The position numbers were made by a program, and so were the translations under genes. From NCBI GenBank assembly GCA_008704415.1, contig VXIS01000016.1, positions 124,001 through 188,000 on the forward strand: a stretch of 64,000 nucleotides of DNA, in the 5' to 3' direction. Below, one piece after another: positions 56,101 to 64,000 of the stretch. Every line of letters starts with the position of its first letter. The stretch's first letter is position 1. This DNA is from Sphaerosporella brunnea (Eukaryota > Ascomycota > Pezizomycetes > Pezizales > Pyronemataceae). Below the pieces are notes generated by a model that was not told the origin of the DNA, did no database searches, and saw only the letters and a list, made by a program, of their open reading frames with translations.

Positions 56101-58512
56101 ATGATGGCGACCAACGCTGCCGCGTACGGGACCGGCACGGGTATGGACACAGCCGGTCTGAGAAAACGAGCTGGAGGTGCTCCGGAGTACACTTCACTGC
56201 GGCCGGAGGAGGAGGACAGGAAGAAGGAGGTGAAACCAGTCGGTATTCCCGTGCAAGCCATGTGAGAGTAGTACTAGCTGAACACCTTGGGGGTCACAGA
56301 AGAACTCTGGGGTAGATATCGAGAGTGTACTGGCGCCGATAATCTTCACAGTACTCGCCTTCTTCACGCGCCTGTACAAGATCGGACAGTCGAACATTGT
56401 CACCTGGGACGAAGCACAGTGCGTGTTCCTTCCTTTCCCTTTACGCGATTGCATGCACTGGCAGGTGCTGTGCTGACAGCTTCCCCACCTACCCACAGCT
56501 TCGGAAAGTTCGGATCGCATTATCTCAAGCGAGAATTCTACTTCGATGTCCACCCACCGCTGGGGAAGATGCTCGTCGGTCTGTCGGGATACCTGGCTGG
56601 CTACAATGGTTCGTTCGAGTTCAAGTCCGGAGAGACCTACCCGCCGGAGGTCAACTACACCTTCATGAGAATCTTCAACGCTGCGTTTGGAGCGCTCTGC
56701 ATTCCCCTGGCATATTTCACGGCTAAGGAGCTCAAGCTCTCGAAGAGGGGCGCGTGGTTCGTGACCTTGATGGTTCTGTGCGAGAACTCGTACGCCACCA
56801 TCAGCCGTTTCATTCTGCTGGACGCCATGCTACTCTTCTTCACTTTCACCACCATGCTCTGCTTTGCCCGGTTCCACAACATGCAGAAGAAGCCGTTCTC
56901 TTTCGAGTGGTTCCTCTGGCTGGTGCTGTCGGGTATCTCGATTGGCTGCGTCTGCAGTGTCAAGTGGGTTGGACTGTTCGCCACTGCGGTGGTCGGTCTT
57001 TACACGATCGAAGACCTTTGGAACAAGTTCGGAGACCTCAAGATGCCGGTGCATGTCTACGCGTCCCACTGGATCGCAAGAATCGTTGGTCTCATCATCA
57101 TCCCGACCCTGGTCTACATGGCCAGCTTCAAGGCGCACTTCATCATCCTCGAGAACTCGGGTCCCGGCGATGCCCAGATGAGCTCCCTTTTCCAAGCTAA
57201 CCTCAGGGGCACCGAATTGGGTAACAGCCCGCTTGAGGTTGCCATTGGCTCCCGTGTCACGGTCAAAAACATGGGTTACGGTGGAGGACTCTTGCACTCG
57301 CATGTTCAGACGTACCCTGAGGGTTCCGGACAGCAGCAGATTACCTGCTACCACCACAAGGACTCCAATAACGACTGGTTCTTCTACCCAGCCCGCGACC
57401 AGCCCGATTACGATGCCAACTCAGAGGAGTTACGCTTTGTCGGAAACGGTGACACCGTCCGTCTGATCCACGTCCAGACCGGACGCAATCTTCACTCTCA
57501 CGCCGTCGCCGCTCCCGTTACTAAGGCTGACAACGAGGTCTCGTGCTATGGAAACCTTACTGTTGGAGACCACAAAGACCACTGGACCGTTGAGATCATC
57601 GATGATTCCAGCCGTGACAAGAGTAAACTTAGGACGCTTACCTCGTCTTTCAGGCTCAGGCACAGCGCTCTGGGATGCTACCTTCGGGCCGGAAACGTGA
57701 ACCTTCCTCAGTGGGGATTCAAGCAGATTGAGACGACTTGTGTCAAGAAGAACAACCCCAGTGACAAGTACACTCACTGGAACATTGAGAGCCACTGGAA
57801 TGACAAACTCCCGATGGCTGATGTCAAGGCGTTCAAGTCGCCTTTCCTGAAGGACTTCATCCACCTGAACGTTGCCATGATGACCTCCAACAACGCCCTT
57901 GTTCCGGACCCCGACAAGCAGGACGACCTGGCCTCGCACTGGTGGCAGTGGCCTATTTTGAACGTCGGATTGAGAATGTGCAGCTGGGACGACAAGGTTG
58001 TCAAGTACTTCTTGCTGGGAAACCCATTCGTGTACTGGGCTTCCACCGCCAGTTTGTTGGTGTTCGGCTTGACGGTGCTCGTGTACCTCATCCGGTGGCA
58101 GCGCGGCTACCAGGACCTCAGCGAGGAGGATATCGACCAGATCCACTACTCGGGAATCTACCCCCTCATCGGCTGGGTCTTCCACTACATCCCATTCATT
58201 GCTATGGGCCGTGTCACATACGTCCACCACTACTACCCCGCGCTCTACTTCGCCATCCTCGTGTTCGGATTTTTGTTCAACCACCTCTGCGAGAGATTAC
58301 CGAAGAATGTCAGTCATGTCTTGTACGCGGTCGTTTACGCCATCACTATCGGCTTGTTCGTGTTGTTTAGCCCGATCTCGTTCGGCATGACGGGACCGGC
58401 GAGCCAGTATAGCTACCTCAAGTGGTTTGTAAGTGTTTTCCCCCTGCTCATTCTTCTCGTTGTTTTCACTCACAACTAACGTACTGGATAGGACAACTGG
58501 AAGATCTACTAG
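56101..58512 (+). CDS. PMT2: Protein O-mannosyltransferase, PMT2 subfamily
   Basis: ER enzyme that transfers mannose from dolichyl-P-mannose to Ser/Thr. Four exons: 56101-56229, 56300-56418, 56499-58428 and 58492-58512, giving 732 aa. The lumenal catalytic loop contains the DE motif in VTWDEAHFGKFGSHYLKREF, with YFDVHPPLGKMLVGLSGYLA after it. Several membrane spans flank a central MIR domain (about 310-510; VAIGSRVTVKNMGYGGGLLH, WTVEIIDD). The C-terminus is WFDNWKIY, encoded by a 21-nt exon. Overall sequence points to the PMT2 branch rather than PMT1 or PMT4. The junction between exons 1 and 2 lies in a variable region; an alternative phase-0 donor at GTGCAA would add six residues. A second ATG follows the first immediately. 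Confidence 0.94.
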
Positions 58513-59143
58513 ATGTTGGACTGGGGGATGTTTTTATGTGTTCATTTGTGGAAGGTGCAAGGCGGAAAATTCATAGAGTGGACAGGATGGATAGGGGGAA
58601 GTAATCATATCTACTACCTACTTTACAAAAAATAACGAAGGGATGGTTTCGTCTTTGCTGTCTTGTTTGCTCGCATACGCACATTGATTGACTTTTTTTT
58701 TTTTGCTTTTTTAGTGGATTTGTATGCCTGATCCTTTCTTAAGCGGAGCGAATAAAAGCGGGATTTCTTGTTCGGATCGTGGGAGTACTGGGCCTATGAT
58801 CGAATGATTACCAGCGAAGCTAAAGAACCGCCCCAATTGTTATTCCTTGCATCTGGATTCTGTTCTGGACGTAAAGAACTGCTGGCGGTATATCGGTAAA
58901 CTTGCCGTTATGTACATAAAAAATCACTCTGTGACCAACATTCACGACGAAATCCAATCCGCATAGCGCAATACCATCCATTGATCATGATCTCATCCAT
59001 AGCAAAAAAGGAAGAAAGAAAGGTTAATACAAAGAGAAAAAAAAAAGAAGAAAAAAAGCATCTTTTTCCAGACGCCAACCAACAGACAGCAAAACAACCC
59101 AAACCAGACCTAAAAAACCTTAGTGATATCTTAACAAGCAAAT
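58513..59143. other. Convergent region PMT2/MET17
   Basis: About 630 bp with a T-run (58692-58703) and A-rich sequence (59024-59057). No gene seen. Confidence 0.6.
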
Positions 59144-60736
<1,593 letters not shown>

Positions 60737-61966
60737 GATTTCGAATGAGGAGCTGCAGAGCTTCAAGAGAAGGCGGAATTGGGTGTCGAAGAGGAGGTTT
60801 GCGGGGGAGAGAAGAGAAGAGAGGGCGGAAAAATATAAATCCTCCAGCACCGTGACCCAAAGGAGCTAAATATCGAAAATTATTCTCACACGGAAGCACG
60901 CAATTCGGAGCCCTGGATAGCAACATCGAAATGCCCCGCATTTTGTCCGATGGCGCCCCCGCCCAGTGGCTTTTTTTACATTTGCGTTGCTCTTTGCCGG
61001 TGGCATCTCGTATGCAACACTTCTCGCGCTTTACCCGTGTGTTGATGGTCCGACCCCCACGACATGCAAGGGCATCGGAGCAGCAATGAGGGGATGAGCA
61101 ACGGACTCGATTGCTGGATATCTCGTGGTTGGTTCTTCTCTCCCAGGGCCAACGGCAGGTCTGGCATTTGGAATCTCAATTTTGAATTGCATTTACGGCA
61201 TTGCCTACAAGCGATTGAAGCTGATTCTCAAAGAAAGAGCTGGTCAACCTCACAGGCCACGTAAGGCAACCTCACCAACCAGTTGACGGTTTGCTGCAGC
61301 CAGGGATGGGGATATATATACCGAGAGAGTCGGTATAGAAACCTCGGGCATGTATGTACTCTACTCAAGACCGAATGGCCTGGCTGAACAAGCACTGCCG
61401 CCGAAAGGTTACTCTTTCGCCTCCAGGCAGAAGAAAGCGGTGGCTTCTCGCTTTTTCCAGCTGCGCCTCGGCAAAGCCCCGACTGGCCCATACTGTCCTA
61501 CACCGCACCGGCCGCAGGGGAGACAACATCCTGTCACGATAATCTCTGCCTTCTTCCCTTTACTTTCACTCTTTTTCCTTGGCGGTTTTATCAGTCTCTT
61601 TCCCTAGAAGGGTAGCACAGTCTCTTATTAACATCTGCTTAGATCGTTTAGATTATGTCATGGCCACATGTGGCCGAATACAATATGATTAAACCAAATC
61701 GGGCAGGTACTAGTACCCAATTACCGTATTATCTCGGTAATAAGGCAATGTGGCAAAGTCACTGCGCTCTGTGGTGAAGTCACTCAGCCTCCTGGCAAAG
61801 TCACTTAGCCACGTTGCCTTATTACCGAGATAATACGGTATACCCCGCATCTATCCCACGCGTCTACGTTACGTAATAACTACATCATAGCTAGATACAT
61901 CACACAACCCGCCAACGCGCGAAGACAGCAACAACTGCACCATCCAGTAAACCACACAAGTCAACC
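60737..61966. other. Divergent region MET17/CWC25 with hairpin MITE
   Basis: About 1.2 kb. The 115-bp hairpin element lies 130-240 bp upstream of CWC25. No gene recognised. Confidence 0.55.
61724..61838. mobile_element. 115-bp hairpin MITE with 31-bp terminal inverted repeats
   Basis: The left arm CCGTATTATCTCGGTAATAA continues to GGCAATGTGGC (61724-61754). The right arm (61808-61838) is its reverse complement with one mismatch. Both ends abut TA (61722-61723 and 61839-61840). The 53-bp interior holds three copies of the word RAAGTCACT. Transcribed or single-stranded, nearly the whole element folds into one hairpin. Confidence 0.85.
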
Positions 61967-62938
61967 ATGGGAGGAGTAAGACGCCCCGCCATGTTCCCTT
62001 TATCCTGCCGCAAGTTACTAACCCAACTCCCTGCCATGTAGGACCTCAACTTAAAAAAGTCCTGGCACCCCCACCTCTTGAAGAATCAAGAGCGGGTATG
62101 GGCCGCCGAAAAGTCCGCTCTCGCCGAGCGCAAGAAGACCGAGCAACTCCTCAAAGAGCGCGCCGAAGAGCGTGCGCTCCTCGAGCTTCGACAGATCCAG
62201 GAAGCCGCCGGTGGCAAAAAAGTTCTCGATCGCGTCGAGTTCTTGTATTCCGGGCCGAGCGAAGGGCCTGGTGGAAGAACGGAGGAGGAGAGGGAGGCTT
62301 ATCTACTGGGGAAACGTAGTGTTGTGGGCCTCCTCAAGGGACAGGATAATGAGAAATTGAAAAAGGAGGGGTTTGAGATGGGCGTTGCCGGAGGAGCTGC
62401 CGGAGCTGCCGTGAATGCTGGGGATACTGCGGCAAAGGTCAGGGAGGACCCGTTGCTCGCTATCAAGAGAAGGGAACAGGAGGCGCTTAAGGCGTTGGTT
62501 ACTGATCCTGCCAGGAGAAGACGACTGCAGGCCGCTGTAGGTGGGGAGAAGGAGGATATGAGAGAGAAGGACCGCAGTAGTAGGCGGAGACATCACAGGA
62601 GTCGGAATAGGAGTCCGAGGCGCAACAGAGACAGAGACAGGGACAGGGACGAAAGGAGGGACCGCAGCAGAAAAAGAGGTCGCGATCGCAGCAGAAGTCC
62701 ATTACGACGAGACCGCGACGAAAGGAGATACCACCAACGAAGCAGAAGCCCACGGCGGGACCGGGACGAGAAGCGGGCAGATCGCAACAGAAGCCCTCGT
62801 CGCGATAAGGAAGATCGTCACTCGCACCGACACCACCATCGCTCGAGATCCCTGCGTAAAGACCGAGAGCGAAGTCCTCCCCGCCGCTACGATGACCGCC
62901 CACGCCTACGCCTACCCCGCGCTACAGAGTGTTGGTGA
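61967..62938 (+). CDS. CWC25: Pre-mRNA splicing factor Cwc25
   Basis: Step-one spliceosome factor. Two exons, 61967-61975 (M-G-G only) and 62042-62938, giving 301 aa. The signature MGGDLNLKKSWHPHLLKNQE opens the protein, followed by RVWAAEKSALAERKKTEQL, ERALLELRQIQEAAG and RVEFLYSGPSEGPGG. The C-terminal third is an RS/RD-rich tail with repeated RSRSPRRDRDE-like units. The last residues (RLRLPRATECW) look atypical, so an unrecognised final intron near 62910-62930 is possible. The 66-bp intron has a TACTAAC branch site. The first exon is 9 nt. Confidence 0.9.
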
Positions 62939-64000
62939 CACCGACAATCAATTCGCCGATCAACTAACGTTAAGCCTATTACAGGCAATTAGAGCGATAT
63001 TTGATCACTACATATATGCATGGAACCGCACTCGATAGGCCAAGCTCGAAATTTCCTGTGTCACAACCAGAATGGCATAATTCATTTTTAAAGTAGGCAA
63101 GATGCTTCTCTGACAGTTTATGGATTTATTTTTCTCCACTTTTTTTTTTTTCTTTTTTTTGTTTTTCTGGGTGTCCGCCACATATGAGGCGATCATACAA
63201 TACTGTGATATGGATGTACGTGCTATGGTGCCAAAAAACTGTAGATGCATACCTACAGTACCAAGAAACGGGCTAAAATTGATACCGGAGGAATCTCAGC
63301 GTCTCGCTCGCACTGTGTTAAGACTGGGTGCACGCAAACCGCGTAGATCTCAGATTAATGCTTCCAAAAAGCACGGTGTTGTTGAGAACACTGGAGAATA
63401 ACCGATATCTTGAAAACCGGTATTGAGAGACACGCTGGAGGAACTCCGGGTCTCAATATAGGAAGGTAGACTTTGATTAAAAAAAATAAAAAAATAAAAA
63501 AATGAAAGACGGTCAACCTGTGAAGGTAGACTTTTGTAAATTTTTTTTTTTTTTGAAAGATGGTATTTGTGTGAACCCGGTGTTTGAACGGTGTTAACTC
63601 AGTGGTTGTTGGCATGCGTGGCCTGCAAAGGATCAATGTGGAGTCAAACATCATCAGGTGGATGCTCACGGTTCGAATCCGGTCAGTGACAATTTTTGTA
63701 GGTAGGAAAAAATGCTTTTTTTTGGGCTGCTTAAACGAGCGGTGAGTGGCGGTGTTTCTCTGGGTCAGTCACACTTTTGAGAACGCTGGTATTCTTGTAG
63801 CGCAGGAGTGAATCTAGTATTCTTGTGGGGTTGTTAAAAACACGAGGTTTAGTTTTCACCGTTGAGCCGCAACCACTGTGCCATGACTACGGTAATACGT
63901 TTTGATCACAAATTCTCCAAAGTTGGAAATAATGGGTTAAAAGAACTATGAGTTAACTCCTGCTTCTTTGTGATTGCTGCATTTTCACGTGATCCGGGAT
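62939..64000. other. Gene-free 3' end of window
   Basis: AT-rich with T/A runs (63139-63168, 63479-63502, 63541-63554). It includes a tRNA-like A-box/B-box pair at 63595-63680 and, on the minus strand, an A-box-like word TGGCACAGTGG near 63873-63883. No coding gene recognised. Confidence 0.5.
63588..63697 (+). repeat. tRNA-derived fragment (SINE or tRNA pseudogene candidate)
   Basis: TAACTCAGTGG (63595-63605) resembles a pol III A box. GGTTCGAATCC (63670-63680) is a perfect B box, and a T-run follows at 63693-63697. The 5' sequence cannot pair with the 3' CAGTGAC to make an acceptor stem, and I find no good anticodon stem. It is therefore not a functional tRNA as read. Confidence 0.4.

Overview
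The window is nuclear DNA of a filamentous ascomycete, most likely Pezizomycotina. Almost every gene is interrupted by short introns, mostly 47-90 bp, with GTRNGY-type donors and CTRAY branch sites. Genes sit about 2.5 kb apart and are not in operons. The gene set is fungal: Las17 without a CRIB motif, GPI1/GPI17, a PMT2-type O-mannosyltransferase, O-acetylhomoserine sulfhydrylase, and a ceramide delta-4 desaturase that budding yeast lacks. I could not place it below subphylum.

I modelled 26 protein genes and one intron-containing tRNA-Leu(CAA). Exon boundaries were read by eye from splice signals plus family conservation. Each CDS total is a multiple of three and agrees with the usual length where the family is known.

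Layout. 1-16 kb: LAS17 (+), GND1 (-), a 3 kb gene-free stretch, VMA1 (+), ARC40 (-), UTP11 (-). 16-26 kb: a DUR3-like solute symporter (+), RRS1 with a possible mitochondrial N-terminal extension (-), RNT1 (-), a sphingolipid delta-4 desaturase (-). 25.7-33 kb: RPT4 (+), a 362-bp MITE, TAF6 (+), a 92-aa coiled-coil protein (-), a 199-bp MITE, SEC11 (+). 33-44.5 kb: VMA10 (-) divergent from CEF1 (+), TIF32 (-), NFS1 (+), SNU23 (+). 45-64 kb: a 92-aa membrane protein (+), GPI1 (+), tRNA-Leu (+), NSP1 (+), SSS1 (-) divergent from GPI17 (+), PMT2 (+), MET17 (-), CWC25 (+), then a gene-free end with a tRNA-like fragment.

Themes. Many genes serve the early secretory pathway (SEC11, SSS1, PMT2, GPI1, GPI17, the ceramide desaturase). 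Two encode V-ATPase subunits (VMA1, VMA10), and three encode spliceosome factors (CEF1, SNU23, CWC25). This is housekeeping sequence, with no sign of a secondary-metabolite cluster, effector island or CRISPR array. The unusual material is at the level of gene structure and small repeats. Both V-ATPase genes have a first coding exon that is the ATG alone. Several exons are very short (12, 13, 16, 22 and 28 nt). Three introns appear to use AAG or GAG acceptors. At least three small non-autonomous inverted-repeat elements are present, two of which have diverged or structurally similar relatives in the same window.
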